Below, piece by piece: positions 47,391-56,146 of a stretch of DNA of 64,000 nucleotides (position 1 is the stretch's first letter; the number at the start of each line of letters is the position of its first letter). The notes under the pieces were generated by a model, which was not told the origin of the DNA, searched no databases, and was given only the letters and a program-made list of their open reading frames with translations. The stretch comes from Pelagimonas sp. (GTDB taxonomy: Bacteria > Pseudomonadota > Alphaproteobacteria > Rhodobacterales > Rhodobacteraceae), in assembly GCA_025210345.1 (NCBI GenBank), contig JAOARX010000027.1, positions 62,001 through 126,000 of the forward strand, in the 5' to 3' direction. The position numbers were made by a program, and so were the translations under genes.

Positions 47391-48428
47391 ATGTCCCAAC
47401 ACAGCGCCCTGCTTGCTCACCCCTTTGAACGGGTCTGCGATCCGATCGAGAAGATCGTACATGAGATGGGGTATGAAACCGCCCGTACACCCGAAAACAT
47501 GGTGGTTACGATCCCCCTTGGGCAGGTTGTTTTCAGCCTTCACACGCAGGGCACACAGGTGGGATTTTCATCGCCGACGGGGCCGCAGCTTCAGATGCTC
47601 AAAGATCTGTACGCCCGCCGTTTCAACGTGCTGGGGCTGGACGCTGGCATTCGCTGGCAGACCCCCGCCGACGGGCGCGCGCCGTTGAACCAGTCGCGCT
47701 GTACCGTGCAAAGCCTGACCCGGATTTCCCCCAACTTTGCACGCCTGCGCCTGACCGGAAATTTCAGCGCCTTTGCCCAACCTGAATCCGGGCTGCATTT
47801 TCGACTTTTAATGGGGCCAGAGGGGGCAGGGCTGCCATCTCTGGACGACAACGGCCTGACCCATTGGCCCGGTGGGCAAGAGGCGTGGCACCGTCCGGTC
47901 TATACCGTGCGCGCAATCGGCCCCGATGCCGATTGGATGGATGTGGACATTGTCCTTCACGAGGGGGGGCGTGTGACCGACTGGTGTGCGCGGGTCGCGC
48001 CCGGGGATCGGATCGCTCTGACAGGGCCCAGCGGGTCCAAGATGCCCACTGCGCAAAACCTGATCCTCTTGGGGGATGAGACCGCGCTGCCGGTGATCAT
48101 GCGCATCTGTGACGGCATGCCCAAGGGAACTCGGGTGGACGCCGTTTTGGCGCTGCGCAGCCATGCGGATCTGCAATCCCCCGCAGACCCAACCCACATC
48201 ACGATCGACACCTGTGCCATGGATGATGATCAGGCTTTGTTGCAAGCGCTGGCATCCCGGTTGGCGCAGTCTCCCGATGCACAGGTGTTTTTCGCGGCCG
48301 AAAAATCCGTCGCCGCCCTGGCCCGTGACCTGATCAAGGCCTCATCCATGCCAGCAAGCCAGGCGCGCGCCGCGGCCTATTGGACCCGCGAAGAAAGCCA
48401 CGATCGGAGTGTTGAAAGCGAAAGCTAA
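47391..48428 (+). CDS. DUF2218 / siderophore-interacting protein fusion
   Basis: 345 residues. Residues 1-100 resemble the small DUF2218 domain (metal-stress-related protein of unknown role). From about residue 100 the protein is a siderophore-interacting FAD/NAD(P)H reductase: a R-L-T-G-N-F beta barrel, H-R-P-V-Y-T-V-R-A flavin motif, G-P-S-G-S-K phosphate loop, and L-L-G-D-E-T-A-L-P in the nucleotide domain. Such enzymes reduce ferric siderophores in the cytoplasm to release iron. In many bacteria the two parts are separate neighbours, so the fusion is notable. No siderophore transporter is adjacent. Confidence 0.8.
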   Translation: MSQHSALLAHPFERVCDPIEKIVHEMGYETARTPENMVVTIPLGQVVFSLHTQGTQVGFSSPTGPQLQMLKDLYARRFNVLGLDAGIRWQTPADGRAPLNQSRCTVQSLTRISPNFARLRLTGNFSAFAQPESGLHFRLLMGPEGAGLPSLDDNGLTHWPGGQEAWHRPVYTVRAIGPDADWMDVDIVLHEGGRVTDWCARVAPGDRIALTGPSGSKMPTAQNLILLGDETALPVIMRICDGMPKGTRVDAVLALRSHADLQSPADPTHITIDTCAMDDDQALLQALASRLAQSPDAQVFFAAEKSVAALARDLIKASSMPASQARAAAYWTREESHDRSVESES

Positions 48429-48628
48429 GCGTTTCAACGCGCATGCATGCCCGCCTCAAATCGCGATATCGAGCAGATGCGCGCGGCAGGGGGGGCAGCC
48501 TGGCACCCGCTTGACGATGTCCAACCCAGGCATCGGTCTTCGCACGGCAGAGAAACACATTTAAATAACAGCATATTACAAAGGGGGCTTCGAAAAATAT
48601 CAAATCATATCTTCTCGGAAAAAGCTTC

Positions 48629-48690
48629 TTGACACCCTCATGTTTAAAGTTGATTAAATCCGTGTGTTATTTATTTGACTGAAACAGTCG
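48629..48690 (+). promoter_or_regulatory. promoter and TGACT-N5-AGTC repeat of the DUF4856 gene
   Basis: A consensus -35 TTGACA (48629-48634) and a weak -10 GATTAA (48652-48657) are 17 bp apart. Downstream, TGACT-GAAAC-AGTCG (48676-48690) repeats the half-sites of the element at 47047-47061. In RNA the same bases can form a GACTG-AAA-CAGTC hairpin. The site sits between promoter and start codon, fitting a repressor. Confidence 0.45.
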
Positions 48691-48710
48691 ACTACTCCGC
48701 AGAGGATCCA

Positions 48711-50114
48711 ATGCTCAAATCCAAGTTCAAATTGACCAGCGTTCTGGTTGCGACCACTCTCTTGGCCGGTGCAGCGCAAGCTGACAACACCTATGGCCCC
48801 TTCCCGGTGACCCTGAAGGGCTATGAGGGCGACAAGACCAATTCGGTGTCCTATTCCGGCCAAATCGCCCGTCACGTTCTGCACGACAGCCTGAAAAAGC
48901 TGGCGGCCAAGGGTGACGGCGGCGCCAACGCGGCCGAGCTGGAAGCGCAGATGCTGGCCTATTACAACGGCAAAAACCCCGATCTCGCCATCATTGCCCC
49001 CGCAGACAAAGAAGGTCTGGATGTCAAACAATCGGTCATGGGTGACCTTTCGGGTGGCGCCAACCTTGCAGGCAAGTTCTACAATGGCGCGATGCCTGCC
49101 TGGCCGGGCAACAAATCGGGCAAAGACGTCATTGTCCATATGATCGGCCACGCGGCCAAGGCGAAAGGCGGCTTTGACGCGGAAACCGGCTATGACTGGG
49201 GGCAGCTGATTTCGAAATACACCATGGGCGCCGTGTCGTATCATCAGGCCGTCGACAACTATCTCGACGAAAAGATGGAAGCCGGCAACAAACCGAACAG
49301 CAAACCCTACAAAGACGGTGCATATTACACTGGCAAAGAGCACTCTTGGGATGAGGCATTTGGCTATTGGGGTGCTGCCGCGCATTCGATCCAGCTGAAG
49401 CCCGCCGACAACTATAGCGTTGCCAAGATGAAGTCGCTTGAACTGTCCGACGCCAACGGCGACGGTATGATCGACCTCAAGTCCGAAATGGTCTTTGGCC
49501 CGGCATATTACGCTGCGGGCGCCGACAAAGGCGGCAAGACCGACTATCTGCCGACCATCTTCAATGCCTTCGTCGCAGGTCGTCAGATCATCACCGACGC
49601 GGCAGGCGAAGACCTGACGGCTGAGCAGCTGGCAGCGGTTCAGGGCCATGCCAAGACCATCGCGGACACCTGGGAAGTGGTTCTGGCGGAAGCGGCGTTC
49701 AAATATGCTGGCTCGGTCTACAAGGACATCAACACCCTGCGTGAAGCGGCGGATGACGACGCCAAGGCCAAAGCCTTCCGCACCTATGGCAAGCATTGGG
49801 GCGAGCTGAAGGGCTTTGCCATGGCGCTGCAAACCGGCAAGTCCAATCTTGGTGAAACCGCCGTCATGCTCAATGAGCTGATCGGTTTTGGTCCGGTGAC
49901 CCTGGACAATCGTTATGTCACCGGTGTTGACGCCGACGGCAACTTTGTCATGGATCGCCGTATGAGCTGGAATGACTATCAGCTGAACATGCTGAAAGTT
50001 CAAAAACTGCTGGCGGACAAATTCGGTGTCAGCGCACGTGCCAACGATCAGCTGGCCGAGCTGTCGTCGCTGACCGACAAGCTGAACGCGGAATCCAACG
50101 CAGAAACCGACTAA
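48711..50114 (+). CDS. DUF4856 (imelysin-like) periplasmic protein
   Basis: 467 residues from the ATG at 48711 (AGAGGA upstream). Signal peptide MLKSKFKLTSVLVATTLLA...A-Q-A precedes a helical exported protein of the DUF4856 family, related in organisation to imelysin/M75 proteins of iron uptake. Conserved features: F-G-Y-W-G-A-A-A-H and an EF-hand-like D-A-N-G-D-G-M-I-D loop (about residues 246-255) that could bind calcium. A strong hairpin follows, then the desaturase-type gene. A role in iron handling is inferred from the related family and the shared operator. Confidence 0.78.
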   Translation: MLKSKFKLTSVLVATTLLAGAAQADNTYGPFPVTLKGYEGDKTNSVSYSGQIARHVLHDSLKKLAAKGDGGANAAELEAQMLAYYNGKNPDLAIIAPADKEGLDVKQSVMGDLSGGANLAGKFYNGAMPAWPGNKSGKDVIVHMIGHAAKAKGGFDAETGYDWGQLISKYTMGAVSYHQAVDNYLDEKMEAGNKPNSKPYKDGAYYTGKEHSWDEAFGYWGAAAHSIQLKPADNYSVAKMKSLELSDANGDGMIDLKSEMVFGPAYYAAGADKGGKTDYLPTIFNAFVAGRQIITDAAGEDLTAEQLAAVQGHAKTIADTWEVVLAEAAFKYAGSVYKDINTLREAADDDAKAKAFRTYGKHWGELKGFAMALQTGKSNLGETAVMLNELIGFGPVTLDNRYVTGVDADGNFVMDRRMSWNDYQLNMLKVQKLLADKFGVSARANDQLAELSSLTDKLNAESNAETD

Positions 50115-50122
50115 AGGTTCCC

Positions 50123-50150
50123 CCGGGCGGCGTGCACATGCGCCGCCCGG
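50123..50150 (+). other. 10-bp perfect stem-loop between DUF4856 and desaturase genes
   Basis: CCGGGCGGCG-TGCACATG-CGCCGCCCGG. The following bases ACTTTCG do not make a proper T-run, so it may be a partial terminator or mRNA-stabilising hairpin that lowers expression of the downstream gene, whose ATG is 10 bp away. Confidence 0.6.
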
Positions 50151-50160
50151 ACTTTCGCAC

Positions 50161-51150
50161 ATGACCGAGATTTTCGACACTGTCCTGTCGCTGTTTTCCG
50201 ACTTTGCCGACCCACGCAAACGCGTGTTTGTCGGCTATCTTGCGTTGTCGCTTGTAATCGCAGTTGCCTGGTTGATTTTCATGCGACGCAACAGCCTGCG
50301 CCGGTCATTGGGTCGTGTGTTTGACCGCAGGGTGTTCTGGTCCCCCTCGGCGCGGGCCGACTATAAGATTTATATTATCAACCGTCTGATCACCTTGTTC
50401 ATTTCCCCCGTGTTGCTGACCCAACTGGGGATTGCGACGGCGATCTATTTCTTTTTGCATGGGCAAGAGATCTTTCCCGCCCGCGCGTTCTCGGGCACCA
50501 ATACCGCCTTGGTGGTGGGCCTGTTTTCTTTGACGATGTTCCTCGCGGACGATCTGACGAAATATCTTATGCACCGCTGGATGCACAAATGGCCGTGGCT
50601 ATGGTCCATCCACAAAGTCCATCATTCGGCAGAAACCCTGACACCGGTCACGGTCTACCGGGTTCATCCGCTCGAAGGCGTGATCTATGGCTTTCGCGCG
50701 GCCCTGACGCAGGGAGCCGTTATCGGAGTGTTTTTCTTCGTGTTTGGGGATGCCGTCGATCTATATACGGTACTGGGTGTGAATGCCCTGGTGTTTGCCT
50801 TTCACGTGACAGGATCGAACCTGCGCCACTCTCACATCGATATTCGCTATTGGCCCTGGCTGGAACACATTCTGATTTCCCCGTGCCAGCACCAACTGCA
50901 TCATTCGATTGCCCAAGAACACTATGACAAGAATTTTGGCGCGGCGCTTGCGGTGTGGGACTGGCTGTTTGGATCTCTGCACCTGTCGGAAAACGATCGC
51001 GAGCTGAAATTCGGACTGCTTCCGGGTGATGCCAGCGCAACGAATTTACCCGACATCTACCTACGTCCTTTTGCCGATATGTATCGGATTTTCCGACGCC
51101 GGGTGAAGAAGCTCAGGGGTTGGCTGACTCAGAACGCGCCGTCCAACTGA
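50161..51150 (+). CDS. sterol desaturase / fatty acid hydroxylase family protein
   Basis: 329 residues. Four to five membrane helices and the histidine clusters of the di-iron family: H-R-W-M-H (about 140-144), H-K-V-H-H (about 151-155) and H-Q-L-H-H (about 244-248). The family adds hydroxyls or double bonds to lipids and carotenoids in the membrane, using oxygen. It begins 46 bp after the DUF4856 stop on the same strand. Substrate unknown. Confidence 0.85.
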   Translation: MTEIFDTVLSLFSDFADPRKRVFVGYLALSLVIAVAWLIFMRRNSLRRSLGRVFDRRVFWSPSARADYKIYIINRLITLFISPVLLTQLGIATAIYFFLHGQEIFPARAFSGTNTALVVGLFSLTMFLADDLTKYLMHRWMHKWPWLWSIHKVHHSAETLTPVTVYRVHPLEGVIYGFRAALTQGAVIGVFFFVFGDAVDLYTVLGVNALVFAFHVTGSNLRHSHIDIRYWPWLEHILISPCQHQLHHSIAQEHYDKNFGAALAVWDWLFGSLHLSENDRELKFGLLPGDASATNLPDIYLRPFADMYRIFRRRVKKLRGWLTQNAPSN

Positions 51151-51181
51151 TCGCCATGAAGCGACATCGCTAATAAGCAGG

Positions 51182-51274
51182 ATTATCTTCATCAATCGCA
51201 GTGGCTTACGATGGCGTGATGCGCCCAAGGAATATGGGTCGCACAAGACGCTCTACAACCGCTGGAAACGCTGA
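51182..51274 (+). mobile_element. IS5-family transposase fragment
   Basis: About 30 codons reading I-I-F-I-N-R-S-G-L-R-W-R-D-A-P-K-E-Y-G and then H-K-T-L-Y-N-R-W-K-R before a stop: the N-terminal DUF4096 part of IS5-type transposases. No catalytic DDE part and no terminal inverted repeats are seen, so it is a remnant. It marks the left edge of the fragment graveyard next to tRNA-Asn. Confidence 0.8.
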
Positions 51275-51750
51275 AATGACAAAGGCCGATTCGCTAGGAG
51301 GCACCGGGTGCTGAGGTCGCGCATTTGCCCGCGGTCATAATCTTCCCAGCAAGCCGCTTTGAGCCGTGAGATGGTCGTGGATGAGGCGGGATCGAACCAG
51401 CCATAAAAATGCCAGGTCAGCGCATCCGGCGCAACATGCTGAAAGAGCGGGTGGTCTGGCTGGATGACTTTGACGCCTAGGTCGCCGTTCTTCTCAAGCC
51501 ACCACCAATAGTTTGGTGGCTGCGGATGAAAGGAAAATCCGGGCAGCCAAAACTCGGAATGGCGCTCTCCGGTTGCAACAACCGTGCCGCCCTGATCCAG
51601 ATAGGTCCTTAGTTGTGCAGCAAGGGGCATCATCCGGTCAGCAGGTGTGCGGCAGGGCACGGGAACGACATTGAACCTGCTCAGATCAACTTGGGGCAAG
51701 TCTTCTGGTCGGACAAGGGCATCAAAACAACTCGCATATCGCGGGGCCTC
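51253..51750 (-). pseudogene. truncated protein fragment, ThuA/glutamine-amidotransferase-like fold
   Basis: On the minus strand, about 150 residues from R-Y-A-S-C-F-D-A-L-V to W-H-F-Y-G-W-F-D-P look like genuine protein (L-D-Q-G-G-T-V-V-A-T-G-E-R-H). The layout recalls the ThuA or class I amidotransferase-like fold. The N-terminus is missing: upstream of about 51745 the frame runs into antisense of the helicase fragment. The C-terminus is cut near the IS5 remnant. I treat it as a broken gene. Confidence 0.5.
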
Positions 51751-51756
51751 TAGGCT

Positions 51757-52392
51757 TTGATCGAACTGTTGCTGGAGGGCTGGTGCGAACCTCCAAGACC
51801 GGAAGCATTGCATCTGTCCACGCTGGTGCATCAAATCCTGTCGGTCATTGCAGAGCGCGGCGGTGCGCAGGCAAGCAGGCTGTATCGTGTCCTTTGTCAG
51901 GAGGGACCGTTCCGGCAGATGGACACCGGGCTGTTTCTGGACGTTCTCCGGGCAATGGGGCGGCCCGAGGCTGAATTGATCGAACAGTCCTCTGACGGTT
52001 TGCTGTTGCTCGGCGCAGCAGGCGAGCGAATTGTCGAGCATTACAGCTTCTATGCCGTTTTCAAGACGCCCGAGGAATTCCGCCTTGTCGCCGATGGCAA
52101 GGAACTGGGCACATTGCCGATAGACAATATTCTGACGCCGGGAATGCTGCTCATTTTCTCGGGTCGCAGGTGGGTCGTTCAGGAAATCCACGATCTGGAA
52201 AAGGTCATCCTCGTGAAACCCGCAAAGTCAGGGGTGCCGCCCCTGTTCGGGGGCGATCCCGGTATGATCCATGATCGTGTTATCGAGAAGATGTTCGACA
52301 TCCTCGAAGGGGATTTTGAACCAAGCTACCTGGACCAAGCGGCCCTGCGCCTGCTTAGCGAGGCACGGGCTACCTATGCTCGGCAGACCTAG
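51757..52392 (+). pseudogene. C-terminal remnant of an Lhr-like DEAD/DEAH helicase
   Basis: 211 codons matching only the end of Lhr-type helicases: W-C-E-P-P-R-P-E-A-L-H-L-S-T-L-V, then G-M-L-L-I-F-S-G-R-R-W-V-V-Q-E-I and P-P-L-F-G-G. All helicase motifs (Walker A, DExH) are absent and a stop lies directly upstream (51751-51753), so the N-terminal ~three quarters of the gene has been lost at a junction near 51750. Non-functional as a helicase. Confidence 0.72.
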
Positions 52393-52793
52393 TCTTCACA
52401 GTTGGCACCAAGGGCGAACCGACCGCACCGCCGGATCAGGGCCGGGTGCTGGGTGTGTTCCGCGTGTCCGATCTTGAGGTGAATACGCAGGACTACGGCC
52501 TGCCACGCCGCCATGATAACCCTGAGTTCGATAACGTGACCCGTTTCCCCTTCGCCCTGCATCCCATCGCGGTCTGGGAGGTTACTTCGTCGGTCAACAT
52601 GTTTGCCGAGCTGGTCGGGCCGCTGCCCCCGAAGGTCGGTTATGGGCGGAGGAACAAGCTGCGCCGATACGGGCGCAAGAGCAACGGAAACGCCAAAAGG
52701 CAGCGCCCCGAAAACCGGCACCCGCGAGCTATTCGACGATCCGCTCGGCCATCCTGCCGCTCCTATCTGAGCCTCGCCAGTTCAAGGAATTGA
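52386..52793 (+). pseudogene. uncharacterised gene fragment
   Basis: An open stretch in a different frame from the helicase remnant reads V-L-G-V-F-R-V-S-D-L-E-V-N-T-Q-D-Y-G and L-H-P-I-A-V-W-E-V with sensible protein character up to about 52620, then turns into Arg/Ser-rich low-quality sequence. No proper start. The family is not recognised. Together with its neighbours it looks like decayed accessory DNA. Confidence 0.4.
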
Positions 52794-52824
52794 TCATCGC
52801 GACGGATGGAGAATACGGCGGCTC

Positions 52825-53178
52825 CATGATCCGCAAGCGCAGGACCGCAACGCTTATTCGATCCTGCTCGACGAGCGGGTGCCATGCTATGATGCGAACG
52901 GGCGGCAGGAACTGACAAAGCGCCGCCGCGAGATTGTGCGGGCGGACCATTTGCCTGCCATGTCATACGCCGACCTCGCCATCGTGACCCGGAATTTGAT
53001 GCTGGACCCGGCAATCGCAGGCCGCGCCTACCTCGTCGTTGACGCGTCAGGCGTCGGGCGGGCTTTCTGCGACATTCTCAATACCAAGTCTCCTGCGAGT
53101 ATATTGAGTTTGGCGCAGATGCAGATGGTGATCTGGCGATCACGCTCTGTGGAGATTTCCCCGCTGTTGGACAAATGA
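52825..53178 (+). pseudogene. fragment with an RNase H-like (terminase-type) motif
   Basis: The frame is protein-like from about 52825 and contains A-Y-L-V-V-D-A-S-G-V-G-R-A-F-C-D-I-L, which resembles the D-A-T/S-G-V-G strand of phage-terminase-like nuclease folds. It lacks a start region, and after about 53085 the protein-like signal moves to another frame, so it is frameshifted or recombined. Assignment to phage origin is tentative. Confidence 0.4.
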
Positions 53179-53351
53179 CCGGAGATGAAGCTATGGCTGT
53201 TGTCAGCAGCGCCGGATTTTTCGAACTATTCCGTATCGCAGATGAGCAAGCCGGCTTTGGAACGCCACTGTGGAGCGCTCTCCAACGCGCCAAGCGTGGT
53301 GGCACGATAACTGCTCAATTCAAAGAGTCTGATCCATCGCCGGTTCACTGA
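53175..53351 (+). CDS. small ORF or fragment end, unknown
   Basis: About 58 codons (M-T-G-D-E-A-M-A-V-V-S-S-A-G-F-F...) ending in P-S-P-V-H. The same frame is protein-like upstream to about 53085 (Y-I-E-F-G-A-D-A-D-G-D-L), so this may be the tail of a larger broken gene rather than a true small gene. An alternative ATG at 53193 has GGAG eight bases before it. Confidence 0.35.
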   Translation: MTGDEAMAVVSSAGFFELFRIADEQAGFGTPLWSALQRAKRGGTITAQFKESDPSPVH

Positions 53352-53380
53352 AAATGTTGTAGAGTTGTTGCAGAGTCTAC

Positions 53381-53414
53381 GAAAACAACGAAGGCCGCTC
53401 GATTGAGCGGCCTT
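53381..53414 (-). terminator. terminator of tRNA-Asn
   Basis: AAGGCCGCTC-GATT-GAGCGGCCTT is a perfect 10-bp stem; on the minus strand it is followed by CGTTGTTTTC. It lies 28 bp past the tRNA 3' end. Confidence 0.65.
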
Positions 53415-53441
53415 TATCGTGTTGTAATCTCTAAGAGATTT

Positions 53442-53516
53442 TGGCTCCGGCGGTAGGGATCGAACCTACGACCAATTGATTAACAGTCAACTGCTCTACC
53501 GCTGAGCTACGCCGGA
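53442..53516 (-). tRNA. tRNA-Asn (GTT), with encoded CCA
   Basis: Cloverleaf on the minus strand: acceptor TCCGGCG pairs with CGCCGGA, discriminator G, 3' CCA encoded (53442-53444). D-arm GCTCAGCGGTAGAGC, anticodon loop CTGTTAA giving GTT, T-arm with GGTTCGATCC. The 3' end faces the decayed island at 51.2-53.4 kb, the usual side for integration. Confidence 0.97.
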
Positions 53517-53622
53517 ACACTGTGTCGATGATGTTCATCATCTCGTGTGAGGGGTGTATAGCTATGGTGTTTGGGGACGTCCAGAGGGTTTTGGCAAAAA
53601 AATGAACTTTTTTCCGCTCACT

Positions 53623-54555
53623 TCAAACCCGTTCGAATTGCGCGATTTCTGAGACCTCTGTCGTGGCTTTCACCTTGTTTCTTTCAACAAGATCAATGAG
53701 GTGCGCCAGAACATTCCGCGTGGCGGCGCGCATGAGGGCAGGGGGGGTATCGGTATAGATCGCCTCGGCCAGGGTCTGGGCCGTGGCTGGCCCGGCATTC
53801 AGCGCATTCAATATGGAATCTTCGCGTCCCATGCGGTGGGTCAGCAGGGCCTGAACACGGGTTTGCGGATCATCGACGGGCGCGCCGTGCCCCGCATGAA
53901 ACACGCGCCATGGGGTTTCCAACAGCCGGCGACACGACGCCATAAAGGCCGTCAGATCTCCGTCCGGTGGGGACACCAACGAAGTGGCCCAAGACATCAC
54001 CAAATCCCCCGAGAACAGCACATCCCCCCAGGCAAAGCTGAGGTGATTGGCCATATGTCCCGGCGTGTGCAGCGCCTGCAGGCTCCAATCGGGGCCGTCG
54101 ACACGCATGCCATCATGCATCAGAACATCCGGGGTGAACTCCGTATCGACCCCCTCGCCGCCGCCCACCAGACCCTGCGCCGACAGACGCTGCATGATGG
54201 TGCTTCGGCCGGCCTGCGCGCTGCCAAAGGCATAGATCTGCGCCCCGGTCGCCTGCGCCAAAGGGCGGGCAAGCGGCGAATGATCCAGATGTGCATGGGT
54301 CACGAAGATATGCGTGATGCGTCCGGGCAGGGCCGCCTTGATCAGGGTCTCAAGGTGGGTGTCATCCAAGGGACCCGGGTCAATCACCGCGACATCGGTT
54401 TCCCCCAGCATATAGGTATTGGTGCCACGAAAGGTCATGGGAGAGGGATTGGGCGCAACGATGCGACGCAATCCGGGCTCCAGCGTTTCAGGCTGGCCGA
54501 TCACGGGACGGAAATCTGGCTGGGGGTCTTGCACGGGGTTGCTCCTTTTCCTCAT
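53623..54555 (-). CDS. MBL-fold metallo-hydrolase (LACTB2-like)
   Basis: 310 residues from the ATG at 54555. The zinc motif T-H-A-H-L-D-H-S is at 86-93, and further ligands appear as H-T-P-G-H-M and F-S-G-D-L-V. The C-terminal ~90 residues form a small helical (winged-helix-like) domain typical of the LACTB2/RNase Z-like hydrolase group. Substrate unknown; relatives include endoribonucleases and thioesterases. Divergent from the EnvZ-like kinase gene with 55 bp between the starts. Confidence 0.85.
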   Translation of the reverse strand: MRKRSNPVQDPQPDFRPVIGQPETLEPGLRRIVAPNPSPMTFRGTNTYMLGETDVAVIDPGPLDDTHLETLIKAALPGRITHIFVTHAHLDHSPLARPLAQATGAQIYAFGSAQAGRSTIMQRLSAQGLVGGGEGVDTEFTPDVLMHDGMRVDGPDWSLQALHTPGHMANHLSFAWGDVLFSGDLVMSWATSLVSPPDGDLTAFMASCRRLLETPWRVFHAGHGAPVDDPQTRVQALLTHRMGREDSILNALNAGPATAQTLAEAIYTDTPPALMRAATRNVLAHLIDLVERNKVKATTEVSEIAQFERV

Positions 54556-54610
54556 GGTATCTTTTGCACGGGGCGGGCATGGTGTCACGCAGCGAAGCGC
54601 GAGGACCAAG

Positions 54611-55915
54611 ATGACATTTGCCTGGCTGAAACACTATATGCCGCGAAGCCTCTATGGCCGTGCGGCGCTGATCCTTGTGTTGCCGGTTGTCACGCTGCAA
54701 CTGGTGGTGTCGATCGTCTTTATCCAGCGGCATTTCGAAGGGGTCACCGAACAGCTGAGCGCAGAGTTGGCACGTTCGGTCAACTATGCCACCCAGTTCC
54801 TTCCGGATGATGCCGTGGCCAAACAGCTGAAACTGCCGATCCGCCGGGTCACAGCCGAAGCGGTGCCCGACCGCAATCGGCGGCGGTGGTATGATCTGGC
54901 CGGGTTGATCGTCGTCCGAGAGCTTGGGGCACGCATCACCGGGTTTGAGCGCATCGTGATCCCGGATAACCGCGCGTTTACATTGTATCTTCGCCGTGAT
55001 GGCCAGATCTATGCGCTTGAGCTGCGGCGGGAACGGGCCTCGGCCTCCAATCCGCACCAGTTGCTGGTCAATATGGTGTTCTTCGGGGTGCTGATGACAC
55101 TGATTTCATTCCTTTATCTGCGCAATCAGCTGCGGCCGATCACCCGGTTGGCCCGGGCCGCCGAGGCCTTTGGCCGGGGGCGCACCGTGCCGTATTCGCC
55201 GTCGGGCGCGGTCGAAGTGCGGGCGGCAGGCCACGCTTTTCTGGATATGCGCGCACGCATTGAGCGTCACATCGAACAGCGCACCATGATGCTGTCGGGG
55301 GTCAGCCACGACCTACGGACGCCGCTTACCCGGTTGCGCCTGGGCCTGTCTTTGCTGGAGGACGACGACCGCGCGCCGCTTGAAAAGGATGTCGAAGAAA
55401 TGCAGGGGCTGATCGACGCCTTTTTGGATTTCGCCCGCTGGGATGCCGCCGATGCCGAGGTCGAGCCATGCGATCCGCAGGAACTGATTGCCCGTATTGT
55501 CCAAGACGCCGAACGGACCGGGCAGAGCGTGGTGTTTCTATCCCAGACGGCAACAACAGATCAGGCTGAGACGATTGTGCCGCTGCGCCCACGCGCGCTT
55601 CGTCGGGCGGTGGAAAACCTGATCCGCAACGCCGGGCGCTATGGGACAACCTGTCAGGTCTCGCTGACCACAACCGAAAAATCGCTGCGCATTCGCGTCG
55701 AAGACGATGGCCCCGGCATTGCCCCAGAAGACCGGGAAACGGCGTTGAAACCCTTTGTGCGCCTGGATCCGGCCCGCAACCAGGACAAGGGGTCCGGCGT
55801 GGGGCTGGGATTGGCCATTGCCGCAGATATTGCCCGTGCCCATGGGGGCGTTTTGCGACTGGGGGCCAGCGAAACCCTTGGCGGGCTGCGCGCCGACATC
55901 GTGATTGCGATCTAG
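54611..55915 (+). CDS. EnvZ-like sensor histidine kinase
   Basis: 434 residues from the ATG at 54611 (GAGG upstream). Membrane helices at about 18-38 and 152-173 flank a periplasmic domain, then HAMP, then H-box G-V-S-H-D-L-R-T-P-L-T-R-L-R-L, and a HATPase domain with D-D-G-P-G-I and G-S-G-V-G-L-G-L. The H-box and HAMP are of the EnvZ type. No response regulator gene is adjacent, so its partner (possibly OmpR) is encoded elsewhere. Confidence 0.85.
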   Translation: MTFAWLKHYMPRSLYGRAALILVLPVVTLQLVVSIVFIQRHFEGVTEQLSAELARSVNYATQFLPDDAVAKQLKLPIRRVTAEAVPDRNRRRWYDLAGLIVVRELGARITGFERIVIPDNRAFTLYLRRDGQIYALELRRERASASNPHQLLVNMVFFGVLMTLISFLYLRNQLRPITRLARAAEAFGRGRTVPYSPSGAVEVRAAGHAFLDMRARIERHIEQRTMMLSGVSHDLRTPLTRLRLGLSLLEDDDRAPLEKDVEEMQGLIDAFLDFARWDAADAEVEPCDPQELIARIVQDAERTGQSVVFLSQTATTDQAETIVPLRPRALRRAVENLIRNAGRYGTTCQVSLTTTEKSLRIRVEDDGPGIAPEDRETALKPFVRLDPARNQDKGSGVGLGLAIAADIARAHGGVLRLGASETLGGLRADIVIAI

Positions 55916-56146
55916 CAGTCTGTCTTTTGGGGGGGCGGTGAAACCCGGGGCAACGGGGGCAATTCGTCTCAAACTGTTCGCGAAAGACAGGGTTTGGTCA
56001 CAAATACTCCGCCCTTTTGCACGCCTCTCACCGGCATCTTCCCCGTGACGCCACGCAGGCGCATGGCACGTCACATCTGTTTCACAACCGGGCCAAAACC
56101 GTGGCGGCAAACCCTGCCGCGTCCGGCCCAAAAGGGAGATCGCCCC

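Noticed and set aside
51253-52191. Single intact 312-codon minus-strand gene
   Set aside because: Only the part below about 51750 looks like protein; the rest is antisense to the Lhr-helicase remnant, whose plus-strand reading is the recognisable one.
53175-53441. Direct repeat of the tRNA-Asn 3' end as an attachment site
   Set aside because: I looked for a copy of the last ~20 bases of the tRNA near 51.15 kb and saw none, so an att pair cannot be claimed.
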